64,000 nt of DNA from Tethya wilhelma (GCA_964030475.1 CAXIPT010000001.1:26564071-26628070); one strand, 5' to 3'; counted from the first letter of the stretch, positions 46,190 to 60,780 are shown. The notes: a model not told the origin generated them from the letters alone. Numbers and translations: made by a program.

Positions 46190-47679
46190 GCAGCAGCAAA
46201 ACCTAAGATAAACAATGGCTCACCTGACTAATGTGCTCTAGGATGGTGACAATGTTGGACTCAAGACTGCCGATTCTTTCCTGTGTAAAGATCACACAAC
46301 ATTGATTGTTGTAGTGGTGTACAAAATGAGGAGATATACAATAAATCGTGACTACCGTAAATCGTGAAAATTTCGTAGTTGATAAATTTTCGTAGTCACT
46401 GCGGAGTACGAAAATTAAACGCACGAAAAATTGCAAAATAGTGGGTGGGGCTGCGTAATGCGGCGATGCTACGAAAATTATTCAACACGCAAATTTAACG
46501 TATGCAAAATTTTCAACGCGAAAATTTCGTGATTTACGGTATAACTTGCCATAATCATAGCAATACAAATAGAATTTTGTGTGGTATACCTTTTCCGTTG
46601 ACTTAGCTTCTTCAAACGTATCAAGAAATTCTAAAATAGAAGGGGAGAAAAGAAAACTTTTATCAAAAGAATATTAAGTTACAAAGTGCACGATTAGGCA
46701 TGTAAAATGTCGACTGCTATATATAAGGGTAACATGGAAAGAAGTGCCACATATGTAAAGAGATCTAGCCTCATTCCCAAGAAATGGCTGAAGAGGAAAC
46801 AGGAAGTAGGGTAGAAGCATGGGAAGACACATACCCATCTCTCATATTCTATCCTTACCTTTCATGGCTTGTTCTCTTTTCTTCAGTTCTTTGTACTTTG
46901 CACTTCTTTCTCCTTGCACCTCTTCAAGGTCAAGGTTCGCTTGTCTCAACTGGTCCTGGACCACCAAGAGGCGCTCCTGCAGCTCCTTACTCCTACCATT
47001 GACAAATGTACAAAGGCAAATAATAATTATGACAATGAAGTTTCATGGTGTCAAACTTTTACAAATATCTCTAGTCAAACATTTTTACGTTTTAACTTTC
47101 ACGGATGAGCTGTGTGAGCCCATACATATATATGTTACGGAGAATTTCGCAGAAAAAACTTTCACAGATGGATCGTGATCCGCGAAAACCGCGAAAGTTA
47201 AACCCCACGAAATATAGTACAGTAGAACCTCAATTATCCGAACACCTCGGGGCACAGCCTAACTTCAAGCGTTCGGAAAACCGAATTTGTTCGGATAACT
47301 GAAGCGATAAAATTACGCTTGTTTTTACCGCTCTAACAGTAGCCACGATAGTTTTACTAGCTCTTCAACCGCGTGCACGATTACGTAACAGATTTGTTCT
47401 AATTAACCGAAATTTGGTCTTCCAGCTCTGTTCGGATAATCAAGAGTTCGGATAAGCGAGGTTCGGATAATCGAGGTTCTACTGTATTATGCATGTGTAG
47501 GTTATGTGACAGTAGTAAGCACAAACCTCTTCTCAATAGAAGCAATTTCATTGTTGTCTGCCTTGACTTGTCTGAGCAGTCTCTCCCTCTCCTCCTGGGG
47601 GGTCTCCTTGTCCTTCTCCCTCCACTCATCACGACGTTGGAGAGCATCTGACAGCTGCTGGTGAAGACGAAAGGCCTGC

Positions 47680-47712
<33 letters not shown>

Positions 47713-50103
47713 CATAGTCTTAGCTTGTGTGTGTGTGAGAGAACATACTCTTGGCTTGCATGTGTGTAGGAGAAAAGCATGCTCTTAGCTTCTACTGTGT
47801 ACACAATAAACATGTCATACCATGCACACTAGCTACATACACACAAAGACATACCTCCTGTTTGAGGTCTGAAGCAGCCACCTCTTCTTCCAACTGCTGC
47901 ACTTTAGAAGTCAACTTGTCCAAATCTTGTTGCTTACTTGACATCTCCTGAGGATAAATTTACAAGGTAAACTCAATTAATAAGCATCAAGTACTTAACA
48001 ACAATTACTTTATCTTTTTGTTTGTTTGTTTGTTTCTCTGACCTTTTGTATTCTTTCATTTTCAGCCTTCACCTCCTGGTATCTCTGAGCCTGGGCTGGC
48101 TCCATGCTCCTCACCATGGTCTCAGTGGCTCTCTTCTCACGCTCAATCTCCTGCTCCAGCCTCACAATCTCTTCCTCCCTCTCTTGCTTCTGAGCAAAGA
48201 TGGCATTGATGCCCCTAGTCTCAAGCTCATTCTGCATTTGAAGCTGTGCATGTGTAGTAAAAAACACAAAATCTTCACTATATAGACACACTGAAAGTGT
48301 GTATAGCTTTACACCTATCCATACAACACTACATTTATACAAGTTGAATGTTTGACTTACAGCAGAGCACTCGGCCAGCACTGAGTTCATTTCTGTATCA
48401 GTATTCAGTTTGTCCATGAGGATGTTATAGTCAGCCATCTCTCCTTGCAGCTCTCTAATCTCACCAGCCAACACTTCGGCTCTAGATAGCCAAAAGATGT
48501 ACAGTAACATATGTACCATGTATAAGTATGCTGTAGTGGGCTCCATCATTTGTGTCCATACAAAGTCTATAGGTCTTTATTTGTTACAAGAAAACTAACA
48601 ATATACTCACCTTTTTTGAAAGCCCAGGTAGGTTGCATTCTCCTGGTTGTATGTTTCGATCTCTTTAGTCATTCTTGTTATCTCAGCATTCAACTCCTGA
48701 ATTTTACCCCTGGAGAAAATGTGCAAATAATACCGTATGGCCGGAAAATTTGGCGAGAATTAAATTTGGCGGATTGAGCAAACTTTGAATTTGGCGGAGC
48801 GAGCCGATCACGTGCACAATATGCATACGTACGTATATACGTATACGCACACGCACTAAATATTGGCGGATTTTAATTTGGCGCTACTAAGTCTCATCCG
48901 CCAATCCGCCAAATTTAATTCCCCGCCAAATTTTCCGGCTATAGGTATTGTTATCTATCATTCCATATGACTCTCTCTCTCAACATATACACAAGCTAAA
49001 TAGAAGCATAGAAGCTACATGTATGTGTATTATATTGCATAATCAAAATGAGTCTCAAATGGCAATCCAATATGAGACAGGAGAAATTGGCACTTGAAAT
49101 TGTTACAATGCCACTGAGTACACTGTGTAGCATGTACCTAAGCAGTGCCATGTAGTAGGATCTATCCTGGACCTGTCTCACTGGTCCCTTGGCTCCAGTC
49201 TTCATTCCACCCAGACCCTGCTGTGTGACAGGACGGTCAGCAACCTTGATCTGAGACCCAAGAGCTGCATGTGGAGAAGCAAGAGTAAAACAATACATTA
49301 GCCAAGAGTTAGATCAACCTATGTACTTCAGCACACAATGTCACATGTGCTTTTGCTATCTTGATCAGTTAATGTCTTACTCAGATTTCAAACTACCTTA
49401 CACAAGCTAGGCACATGCATGAAGGAACAGACACAAAAATAGGCATAATATACAACACACAATAGAAGTGATTGACACACACACACACACATGTACACAC
49501 AAAGATGACACATTATACAACACATTCCTAGGTCATAAGTCTTGAACAAGATGATGATTCTAGGTGTTCTTACCTCCCATTGGTTGCATGCCTGCTCTAG
49601 ACCCTGGACGGCCAGTACCAGGCATCTGAATAAGAATGGAAATAGAGTGAATGATACTTTCATTCAGTATTGTTTTCAATACTTACCATTCCTGCCAGAT
49701 TCAGATGAAACATTCATGAACGCAGTGTCACCAGTGGGCCATGTGTGCATGTACATGAGTTTGTAAGTAGTAGAAAAACACGACAATGAACATAACAAAA
49801 CTGAGGTATCGAAGTTCAGACATGCCTTGTTTCACACCCTTTATATGCGAGGTCACTACAATACATTATCATATACATATTATACAATGCACGAGGAACA
49901 TAACTAGGCAGATCACGATTACTGGTCAAGCTTCAGAAAGATTGTTTGGTAACCCATGAGGACCATGACTATTACATGCGCGTGCATGATGCATGTTCTT
50001 GATTTGTAAACTAGCTGTCTCACCAGTTTGAACACGGTACGGTGGTCTTTGGCCAGAAGGAGGTATCCCTCTCATACCACTACCTGGACGATTGTAGCTG
50101 GAC
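44382..50103 (-). CDS. IFT74: Intraflagellar transport protein IFT74
   Basis: About 20 small exons on the minus strand, last exon 44512-44382. Solid ones include 49264-49138 ([20 protein letters not shown], then [10 protein letters not shown]), 48709-48611, 48481-48361 ([20 protein letters not shown]), 48243-48043, 47947-47855, 47675-47527, 46992-46859, 46630-46590, 46280-46224, 46098-46045, 45922-45856, 45782-45742, 45612-45550, 45484-45425, 45289-45235, 44980-44910 and 44835-44775 ([20 protein letters not shown]). Order and wording follow animal IFT74: a basic Gly/Pro/Arg head, then continuous coiled coil. IFT74 pairs with IFT81 in the IFT-B complex that carries tubulin into cilia. The 5' end is unsettled: exons 50103-50024 and 49625-49574 have IFT74-like composition, but their phases do not join simply and no start exon was found. 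An ATG directly before a donor at about 50811 is one candidate. Five MITEs lie in its introns. Confidence 0.92.
45040..45126. mobile_element. Short MITE with CAGAGGAGGTAT ends
   Basis: CAGAGGAGGTAT at the left and ATACCTCCTCTA at the right, 87 bp. Ends as in 211-690. In an IFT74 intron. Confidence 0.6.
45163..45215. mobile_element. 53-bp palindromic MITE, CAGTGTTTCCCC ends
   Basis: CAGTGTTTCCCC (45163-45174) and GGGGAAACACTG (45204-45215) are perfect 12-bp inverted repeats. The CAGTG start is usual for hAT-type elements. In an IFT74 intron. Confidence 0.7.
45301..45365. repeat. (CG)/(CA)n microsatellite
   Basis: Short CG alternation then about 25 CA units, in an IFT74 intron. Confidence 0.95.
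46135..46190. repeat. (AAC)n triplet repeat
   Basis: About 17 AAC units in an IFT74 intron. On the minus (gene) strand this reads (GTT)n. Confidence 0.95.
46353..46541. mobile_element. MITE with TACCGTAAATC ends
   Basis: TACCGTAAATCGTGAAAATT at the left and, inverted, TACCGTAAATCACGAAATTT at the right, 189 bp. CG-rich internal words (CGAAAATT). A relative truncated at an N is at 61727. Confidence 0.8.
47220..47484. mobile_element. Pogo/Tigger-like MITE
   Basis: CAGTAGAACCTCAATTATCC at the left and, inverted, CAGTAGAACCTCGATTATCC at the right, flanked by TA on both sides (47218-47219, 47485-47486). Subterminal TTCGGATAA words repeat at both ends. These are the classical pogo/Tigger termini. 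In the IFT74 intron between 47527 and 46992. Confidence 0.9.
48731..48947. mobile_element. MITE with TACC-TAGCCGGAAAATTTGG ends
   Basis: TACCGTATGGCCGGAAAATT at the left and, inverted, TACCTATAGCCGGAAAATTT at the right, 217 bp, followed on both arms by TTTGGCGGATT words. An IFT74 intron. Confidence 0.85.
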
Positions 50104-50145
50104 CTTGAAACAAGAGTGATGAATAAGTACGTAATCATAATTTGC

Positions 50146-50148
<3 letters not shown>

Positions 50149-50208
<60 letters not shown>
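50149..50208. repeat. Poly(A) tract of about 58 bases
   Basis: An uninterrupted A homopolymer just upstream of the IFT74 5' exon. On the minus strand it is poly(T). It may be a retroposon tail or assembly-sensitive repeat. No retroposon body was recognised beside it. Confidence 0.95.
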
Positions 50209-50211
<3 letters not shown>

Positions 50212-51107
50212 GCAATAGACTAGCTATTAAGAGCTACAAACAGAAATCCACGGAATGGGGAATTAGTTATTTCAATTGCTTGCTCATGGAAGGTAGAGGC
50301 AAAAACCACATTAACAGCTGAAAACAGTTATGAGTATCACTGTGTTTGCATACCTACGACATAAAGTCATTGGATCACTTTACTTAGTGCAATTCGCAAG
50401 GGCATAGTATTTTTCCCATGTAAAAGATATTAACCTCTTACTACTAAAACAGCTTGTGGAGGCCTTACTCCCAAGAAAACCGATTTAGAAGCTCCAAAAC
50501 AAAGGTATGCTTTGTTTCTCTCGTGTGGTTGTTATGGAAACGAAGGGGTGCACTAAATAGAAAATACTCCAAACAGCACTCCCGGGACGAATATCTATGG
50601 CTAAATGTAGCGGTACAGCCCAACTTACATTTGAATAAGATGTTTTTGGGTATCTTTCTCACAGACAATGTCGGGTGCACTGCTTCAGTTCAGTTCATAC
50701 GGCCCACAAGTCAGAAACACTCACGTACGCGCGTACACACCCACTTTTAATTAAGCGCTAGTGGTTGTGACGACCATTACCAAATAAAGCAAAAAAACAA
50801 GCTACTTACCATGTTAAACTTTGTTAATTATCCTACATGCTGTCTGGTATTCCTTTCTCCATGTGATACATTATATCCAAGCATTGTTATTATGATCCGA
50901 GCATAATGCATGCATGCATGCAGTGTTTGCATGATGTTATGTTAGTGTCACCAACAGTAAGCATTATTACAGGTAGCTATAGAGCAATTTTAGAGTCAGC
51001 AATTTTATGCACAGTATAACTATCTGAGGAAAATCAGTGCAGTGAATCGTGAACCAGTTTTAGCTCACAGACTGTGTATATACTAGCCGCTTAGTAGGTT
51101 ACCGAAA
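50209..51107. other. Spacer between IFT74 and the next gene
   Basis: Likely holds the IFT74 promoter (minus) and the promoter of the gene at 51108 (plus). The overlapping frames at 50454-50750 show no recognisable domain. Confidence 0.4.
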
Positions 51108-52082
51108 ATGCCTCTCTGTGAATCACTATCATGTTTCTTTTTGAGCCTACTATCTCCTCTGATGCTGAATATCGTTGATGATCCAGGACCGTGTTACGGA
51201 CTACCCCGCCGTTTCGAACTAATCAATCCTCCTATTGTTCTAAATGAGTCTGTTGGAACTGAGCTCACTCTTCAATGCAACATTTCTTTCAGGTCAGTAA
51301 TATTAATATTCGTGTACTTTCAAACCAAGCCCTAAGATGAATGCATACCCACGACTTCTCATTGTCACGAATGTCATTTCATCTCTAAATTAGGTTTGAT
51401 GTCGGACGAACCATACAAGGTCTAGATTCGTGTTTCAATCCACCAGCAAATACAATTCCACGCCATTGTCAGAATTTAACACAACTAACGCTATCGAGAT
51501 GCAACATCAGCGACTTTAGGGAGTGTGAACCAACCCTGCGCAGCTACGACACTTGTGAGCTGATTACTGATGATGGTAGGCTGCTACTTCAGAGCACATT
51601 CACGATCTCTGTGACAGAGGCGCTAAATGAGACACTCTTCTTTTGTTATCCTCCACCAATCAGAGAGCCATCGGACTCATACTTTCTCTATGTTTACGAA
51701 ACAGGTAAGTTGATATAATATTATACCTCTCTTTTGAATTGCTCAAACACTTTATTGCTTTAATGAAGAGACTGTGTTAATAAGACTTAGTTGTGGACCA
51801 GGGAAATAATAATAATACATATACATTTAGTTGCCAAGTCTTATTAATTGACACAGTTCCTTTAATTATTGGAGAAGGTATATACATGCATTGACAGCAC
51901 AATGGCAAAGGTAAATGTTTTATGTAGTATATTAAAAAAATTGTACGTCCCCACTCATAGTTATGGGCTCCAATGATGTGAACAACCTGCCATTCTATCT
52001 GACTACCTTCATCCTCACTGGACCAGTCGTAGTACTCATACCGATATTTGCTATCTACGCAACGGCCGTGGCACTACTTTAA
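51108..52082 (+). CDS. Small type I membrane protein, unknown family
   Basis: Exons 51108-51292, 51394-51704 and 51961-52082, phases 2 and 1, giving 205 residues. A signal peptide (CESLSCFFLSLLSPLML) leads into an ectodomain with spaced Cys (LTLQCNISFR, DSCFNPP, RHCQNL, RCNISDF, DTCELIT, FFCYPPP) and several N-sequons, then a C-terminal membrane helix (LTTFILTGPVVVLIPIFAIY) with only a few residues after it. The ELTLQC start is Ig-like, but the Cys spacing is not a standard Ig domain and I claim no fold. A GPI-anchor signal instead of a true TM is possible given the minimal tail. Confidence 0.8.
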
Positions 52083-52511
52083 GACTGGAACGTGTCTAAC
52101 AAAAAGTTGAGAAAATGAACTCATAACTTTATAATGATACTGTATGTGTAATGTTGCATAACAAATGGTGTTACTATGGGGATATCAATTCTTTGACTCA
52201 CCATACCACAGCTTTGTTGTATTGATAATTTGTTCAAAAAACTCAAGTTACAAAATTATAATGTGATATGTACCTGTGTTACCATTGGCAGATACAGTAT
52301 TTATTGAATAGTACAAATTGGCTTATTTGAGTGTCTTTTTTATCGTGAAAGAACATTAAAAACAGCTAGTGATGCTTCCGGTATACCAAGAATTAAGAGT
52401 ACAACTCACACATACAATAAGAACAGATCATTGAGAGGTAGTAGGTCAGTTTTTTTTCCTAGTTGCTGCAACCAAGGCAACTGTAGATGAAAAGATAGTG
52501 CAAGCACATTA

Positions 52512-53774
52512 TTAGGTTAGGTACATACTGTAATGTATAATACAGGGTGTTGGCTCACTTATTAAGACAACCAGTATGACCACCAGAACCACAAGCAGTA
52601 TGATCCACAGCTGGGTGTGTGCATGGATAATCACAAACTATACACTAAAATTTGTCACAATACATACTACACCTAGCATTCAGGCCTTCCCCACTATAGT
52701 TTAGATGCAGTGCCATACATAACTACTGTAGTACATGTAGTGAGATGGTGATGATTAGGGGGAAACTTTAAGTGGATAAAAATGATAAAGTTATGCCAAA
52801 AAGTAATCCATGGTTGTAGAGGAAAGTTCAGTAAAGCTAGGTAGAAAACCAAGCCTTCTTTGGTTCTGCTTTTTTTTTTTTACCTGACCATTCAAAACGG
52901 AGTAGAGTAGAAGCAAAAGTGAAAGCAAAAAGAGATAGTTTATCAAAAGTTTACAGTAATCCCAAATAATATACCTTAATGTTTTGCCAACACATCTTTC
53001 TTTTGAGTCTTCTAGAGCTGACATCAAACTCAGATGCTGTCAGTCTGAGGGACTCTATTGTCATGAATAATACAACATTGTTTGTTTAGTGATGACTCCA
53101 GAACAATGTAGTCTCCTCTCAGTACATGTACCCTCACACACCTCTCAATAGATAAGGACAAGGAACATGAACAAGAACACACACCTTACAAAATACTACA
53201 GTATCTTGTATCAAAGATTGTACAAGGCAGATAATTGTACACAACACACATACCCTCATAGCATAATTTTATCACAAAATGGTATTTTGCCACGAAAAAT
53301 CTTTCATTACAATATTATTACAGAACACTATAATTGATATATTTAGCTGTAATTTGAAAACTGTAGAAGTTTTCAATTTGTTCAGTTATTTTTGCTCTGG
53401 GAAAAATTTTAAACCCTACCAATCCTTCCTCTTAGGCTAAATGGTGACTGCATACCTGCTCTGTCCTGTAAGTCATCAAGGTTCTCTCCTCTTCGTATCA
53501 CCTTCTCAAGGTTCTCACGGGCAACACTTGTTACCTAACCAACAGAAGCAAAGAATATATGTGTTCACTGCAGATTCCTATGTAGTTTGGCCTGCCAAAT
53601 TCCTACTATGCTAGTTGTCAAACCATAGATAATATAGTACTATATTATCTATGGTCAAACTAAACATGTCTATTCACGTGATACTGAGAATTCAGTTAAA
53701 ATGGAATGATTTTCAGACCTGTTCTGTTTTCTCTTTGACTGTTACAAGCCTATCTGTCTCTTTAGGTTCGGCCC
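52512..53774 (-). CDS. R-SNARE (VAMP/synaptobrevin-like), first exon not located
   Basis: Exons about 53774-53719, 53534-53456, 53054-52975 and about 52612-52512. They translate ETDRLVTVKEKTEQ, VTSVARENLEKVIRRGENLD, DLQDRA, ESLRLTASEFDVSSRRLKRK and MCWQNIK, then a TM helix (LWIILLVVLVVILVVLI). This is the SNARE motif with the central zero-layer Arg, followed directly by the basic juxtamembrane stretch with a Trp and a C-terminal anchor, as in VAMP4/VAMP8-type proteins. It would act in vesicle fusion. No longin domain or start codon was found upstream, so the N-terminus is missing from this call. The exact VAMP subtype is not decided. Confidence 0.8.
53055..53455. other. Intron of the R-SNARE gene
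   Basis: AT-rich. Nothing recognisable. Confidence 0.5.
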
Positions 53775-54330
53775 TACATCATTAGGAAAGTATATTAAAG
53801 GGTAAAGTAAAAAGTACTAGAATTCATTTCTGACCACTGACTTGAGTCAGTAGGCTGATATAAAATGCAAAACCTACCCTTCCCTATAGGCTATTATGTT
53901 TTACAAGTATATATTCAATAATAGCACGTATACAAAGACTCACATTATTGGCTGTCAGCTGCGTAGAGGCTATGGTAGAGGGTTTGCAGACAAATTCACT
54001 AACTTGACATGCAGACACGCCAGATTTCTTGAAAACTTACTGAGTCAGCACAAAAATTTTAAACAAAATTTTCTTCTCGAACAATTAGAACAAACTCTGC
54101 AGGCTAGTTGCTTGAGTGCAACAACTTTATAAGCAGCATGGAGAACTAAGGATATGTTTAGTCATGCATGAACTACATGTGTCCTTTAAACAAATAACTA
54201 ATGTATAAATGGTATACAGTATACATGGAGAATACTTCAAAAAAAATGTGAACTAACTATTTGTCTACTACAAGTCTTCATGTGCAGCTACGGGCACATT
54301 ATATCCAGACAGCTAGATGACAATAGCAAT
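53775..54330. other. Spacer between R-SNARE and TPI
   Basis: Should contain the R-SNARE first exon and promoter, which I could not place. The plus-strand frame at 53896-54132 has no recognisable domain. Confidence 0.4.
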
Positions 54331-56502
<2,172 letters not shown>

Positions 56503-56771
56503 GGTGCTTTGCAGATCAGAGAGCACAGAGGTTGATTAGTGTGACCTTTTGTGACCTAAAGTTGGCACGAGGTCGATAAGCTTGCGCGCTCATTTATTGC
56601 GCGCGCGCGTGCCATGCACGTGGATATGGTGAGCAGCCGGGAAACACTAAAAATGGGACATAGACATCACACCACCATGGATTCACAAATCATTATGAGG
56701 ATATTCATGCATTTATTGCTGTTGCTACGTGAGCAAAACGACACAAAGAAGCTCCCTGCTACTTGTTCGTG
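56503..56771. promoter_or_regulatory. Divergent promoter of TPI and the SRCR gene
   Basis: 269 bp between two start codons facing outward, with a GC-rich alternating stretch (GCGCGCGCGCG near 56598) and CACGTGG near 56618. Shared regulation is inference. Confidence 0.6.
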
Positions 56772-58952
56772 ATGGAAAGGAACGTTTCTTTGCTCATTGC
56801 ATTCATACTATGCAATTTCAACAGTCTTGCTACAGCATTGAGTAAGTGAACCAGTTGTCTTTTGTTTTTGATTATTATCAGAGTCTTACAATAACATAAC
56901 CTGTTTGGTCGATAGACTACTGTGATTATGACATAAAACTTTAACAGGAGGTCCAGACTCCTGGACTTTCAGTATAACAGTTTAATAGCTATATTTTTGA
57001 GTGAAAAAATTGTGTCTTTGAATTTGAAGCTATGATTAAATTTTGAATAATACTGCATTGCATTTTTCTCTATTTCTGCATGTACAAGAGACAAATATCA
57101 GTTTGTATTGTCATAGTCTTCCATATAGGCATAGCTGTGTACAATTATGTTTAGTCGAGGCTCCTATATTAAAGGAGTGACCACCTGAAAGGTTTTGTCT
57201 ATAGTTTTGTAACACATAATCCAAGTTCTAGCCTTAACTTTGTCTATTTTGAGCTAGTATTGCAATTCAATATGTGAATCCTTGCAAGCAGTTCCTTATG
57301 CTCACAAAAGGTCAACTGAATCACCTGAATAAAATGCAGCATTTAATGTAATTATACTCACAATGGTCAACTAGGGTTATCTGTATTCCTGTAACATTTC
57401 ATTGTGTAAATTTGATGACTCAGTACAGAGTATGCTTTACTACTTGAATGAGTATCAGCAGCATTGGCTCCAACTATTGTATGTGAACAATATTTGTGTC
57501 AACAGCCCATTACTGACAGCTAGAAGTACAGTTTTTGCTGTAGCATTTTAGTGAAACAAGCTTGAAACATTTGCACTGGAACCTGAAAGGTTGGCTGTTC
57601 CAGATGATTGAATTATTCTAATGGCTGCAACAACTTTCCCACAGGATTACAGTTGTTTTTAAAACCACATAGTTTATTTTTCTACCAATGTCCTTTCACT
57701 GAGGGGTATTTTTCTAGTCTTGTTTTTATACCCAATTTTTGTTCTTCTTTCTCTTTCACAGGAAATGGTCAGCTTAGATTAGTGAACCTCCCAGAGGGAG
57801 AGATGTGTGAAGGAAGATTAGAGATATTCAGCAGTGATTCATTCCATCAAGCCTGGTTCACTGTGTGCAATAATGACTTTGGTGAGAAGGAGCTTCAAGT
57901 GGTGTGCAGACAACTGGGCTGCCCTAGTGATAACCCAACAAGGATGCAAGTATCAAAGTAAGCACCAAAAGCACTGCTGTGCAAGTATCTTGGATTCTCT
58001 GTATGTCTTGTGAGTTAGATATTGTTGTGTTTAGCGAGTGTGTGTGTGTGTGTGTGTGTGTGTTATAGTATGTGTGGGGGTATTCTAATATACATTTTGT
58101 CTATGTGGGAGACACTGCAGTGGTCTGATCAGTATTGACCACAAAGGTCACGCTCGATTTACATACAATGATGTGTCCAGGTTTTTCCTTGACCTTGTAA
58201 ATCACCTACTGGTTAGATTGACCTTGCCAGTTGGACACTGTGTGTGTACCTCTTTGGAGATGTGAGCATTATTGTTTACTATTGTCTCCTCTGACAATCA
58301 CAACATTGTATGGTAGATAGTTGTTATAGCAAGAAAGGTCAGACTTTGTTTTGAACAAGGAAGTTTGACCTAATGTAATTAGAACACAATACCAGCATGC
58401 TGTTGACCTCCTATGGCATGGTGGGCATGTGGTAAACCCTGAGCTTTGAGAGCTGTGCTTACATATCCACAGAACTTGGAAAACGTAGCCACGTTCTTCC
58501 TGTGAATATTACACACTGAAAATAGGAAGGGAGAGAGCCTGGTACACAAAATCACGTGAATGATATTGCCTGTAGAGAGACAGTAAAGTGAGTTTGTATG
58601 GTTTCTCTACTATGGCGTACTGATTTTTCTACAGGCAACGTTATTCTCGTGATTTCGCATACTAGGCTCTTTCCCTTCCTGTTTTTCAGCGTAGAAAGCC
58701 TGGGAATGAGGCTATAAAAATGTTTTTATTGTCATACCTGTCCGCTATTATAATAAAACAGAATACTGTTTTGAAGTCACTTTATCATTTTGTTTCTTTA
58801 TCCATAGCTATGGCTCTCTTCCAAGCTACATGAAAGTGCTGAAACAAGTTTGCACTGGAGAAGAAAGGCAAATATCACAGTGTCCAGTATCATCATCATA
58901 TTCATGTGACTTTGTTGAATCAGATCTTATTGGAGTGTCCTGCCCCAGTCAT
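56772..58952 (+). CDS. SRCR-domain secreted or membrane protein, 5' part
   Basis: Exons 56772-56841 (signal peptide MERNVSLLIAFILCNFNSLA), 57762-57957 and 58808-58952 join in phase. The second and third encode one scavenger-receptor Cys-rich domain: QLRLVN, CEGRLEIF, WFTVCNNDFGEKELQVVC, RQLGC, then VCTGEERQISQCP and GVSCPSH. The Cys pattern is that of the SRCR family, many of which are innate-immunity or adhesion proteins in sponges. The first intron is 920 bp. No stop is reached at 58952 and a GTAAGC donor follows, so further exons should exist. None was placed with confidence before the duplicated block at 59502. Confidence 0.85.
58042..58068. repeat. (TG)n microsatellite
   Basis: Short TG run in the intron that splits the SRCR domain. 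Confidence 0.9.
58516..58688. mobile_element. MITE with about 60-bp inverted ends
   Basis: CTGAAAATAGGAAGGGAGAG at the left matches, inverted, CTGAAAAACAGGAAGGGAAA at the right, continuing through AGAGCCT, AAATCACG and TTGCCTGTAGA on both arms. 173 bp, in an SRCR-gene intron. Confidence 0.8.
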
Positions 58953-59459
58953 GTAAGCAGCATGCTTTTGCTATAGTAGCGTGTAAGATATATCTAAGCT
59001 TTGTTGTAATCACTATCATTTTTAGTCGTGTATAAAGTTAGTCTGATAATAATAAGAGTAGTGCTCCAAGAGAGACCTAATTAAAAATAAAAGCAATTTT
59101 GTAATTATGAGTCATCCCAGGCCCAATGGCTGTTGGTTGTATTAATATCTAATGGTCTGTAACATACTGAGTCAGCACAGTCATGTACTCTAGTATATAG
59201 CATAGAGCTCTCTCCTTCTTAAAGGGATTTTGGTGGGGGGGGGAGGGGGGTGGTTGTTCACTCTAGATAGTGACAGATGTGCCGTGTGTTGGGGGTAATA
59301 TATACAGGGTTCTCCCCGGGATAACTTGATTAGAGTGGTGCCGAGAAAGCATCAAAGCATTCTTATGATTTAATGCATTCTTTTAGTTAAAAATGAAGCA
59401 CATCAAAATAAATTTAGCACAACCAGAGTGGTGTATAGCACTCGCTCTGCAAGCCTGTA

Positions 59460-59501
<42 letters not shown>
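58953..59501. other. Intron or spacer after the SRCR exons, ending in (TG)n
   Basis: No supported exon. It holds a G-rich patch (59234-59250) and a TG tract from 59463 that runs into the duplicated block. Confidence 0.5.
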
Positions 59502-59512
<11 letters not shown>

Positions 59513-60140
59513 CGCACGCTCATGTTCATTGACTGTTGTTATACTGGACAATGATTATTGTGGAACTCCCAATTCATTATCTACAGAGCAATGTGGTTCA
59601 GACACTTGGTCTCACAACGATAGTGTTGCTGGCTATTCTTGCGTCTTCAATCACAAATTTTCAATAGCTTTGTTATGATGTACTTATATCAGCTGATGTT
59701 GAAGTTACCCGATTTTTTTATCACTGTAATTATATGATCTACATAACATCGTTTACAATACATTGACATTAGACTTGTCTTTATACATCTTCTGTACAGT
59801 TTCATTCATATTCAATTTTATCATGGTGGCCTAACTGGTGAATGTATTATGGTTCATATTGTTGTATTATCTTAGCATTAAGATAAATATATTCTCAGAC
59901 AGTTGTTGCAATGGCCATTCCATCTGTTGCTCATTCAACCAGTATAGGCTTTTTTGCTGTTGTTTGTTTTGACATTTGGTAAACTAAAGCCTCATAATAT
60001 GACATGACTGTAGCCATGCATACTCTCTAGTCTTGGTATAATAATATCAGGTTTGTTTCATGTACATGACTGACCTCTCTGCACTCACTCCACCCAACTT
60101 GGAGTCTGTGGGCTAATATTATTCATGTATATACTGTACA
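59502..60140. repeat. 639-bp block, first copy
   Basis: Reads the same as 60142-60780, separated only by the N at 60141. It starts in the (TG)n tract and contains an open frame with spaced Cys (DYCGTPNSL, then GYSCVFNH) of uncertain meaning. Confidence 0.95.
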
Positions 60141-60141
60141 N

Positions 60142-60780
60142 GTGTGTGTGAGCGCACGCTCATGTTCATTGACTGTTGTTATACTGGACAATGATTATTG
60201 TGGAACTCCCAATTCATTATCTACAGAGCAATGTGGTTCAGACACTTGGTCTCACAACGATAGTGTTGCTGGCTATTCTTGCGTCTTCAATCACAAATTT
60301 TCAATAGCTTTGTTATGATGTACTTATATCAGCTGATGTTGAAGTTACCCGATTTTTTTATCACTGTAATTATATGATCTACATAACATCGTTTACAATA
60401 CATTGACATTAGACTTGTCTTTATACATCTTCTGTACAGTTTCATTCATATTCAATTTTATCATGGTGGCCTAACTGGTGAATGTATTATGGTTCATATT
60501 GTTGTATTATCTTAGCATTAAGATAAATATATTCTCAGACAGTTGTTGCAATGGCCATTCCATCTGTTGCTCATTCAACCAGTATAGGCTTTTTTGCTGT
60601 TGTTTGTTTTGACATTTGGTAAACTAAAGCCTCATAATATGACATGACTGTAGCCATGCATACTCTCTAGTCTTGGTATAATAATATCAGGTTTGTTTCA
60701 TGTACATGACTGACCTCTCTGCACTCACTCCACCCAACTTGGAGTCTGTGGGCTAATATTATTCATGTATATACTGTACA
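60142..60780. repeat. 639-bp block, second copy
   Basis: Appears identical to 59502-60140. The sequence continues uniquely only after 60780. Identity plus the intervening N points to two overlapping contig ends that were not merged. Confidence 0.95.

Noticed and set aside
59466..59678. Sushi-like exon of the SRCR gene
   Set aside because: The frame has spaced Cys but starts in a (TG)n tract, lacks a convincing acceptor and lies in the duplicated block. The evidence is too weak.
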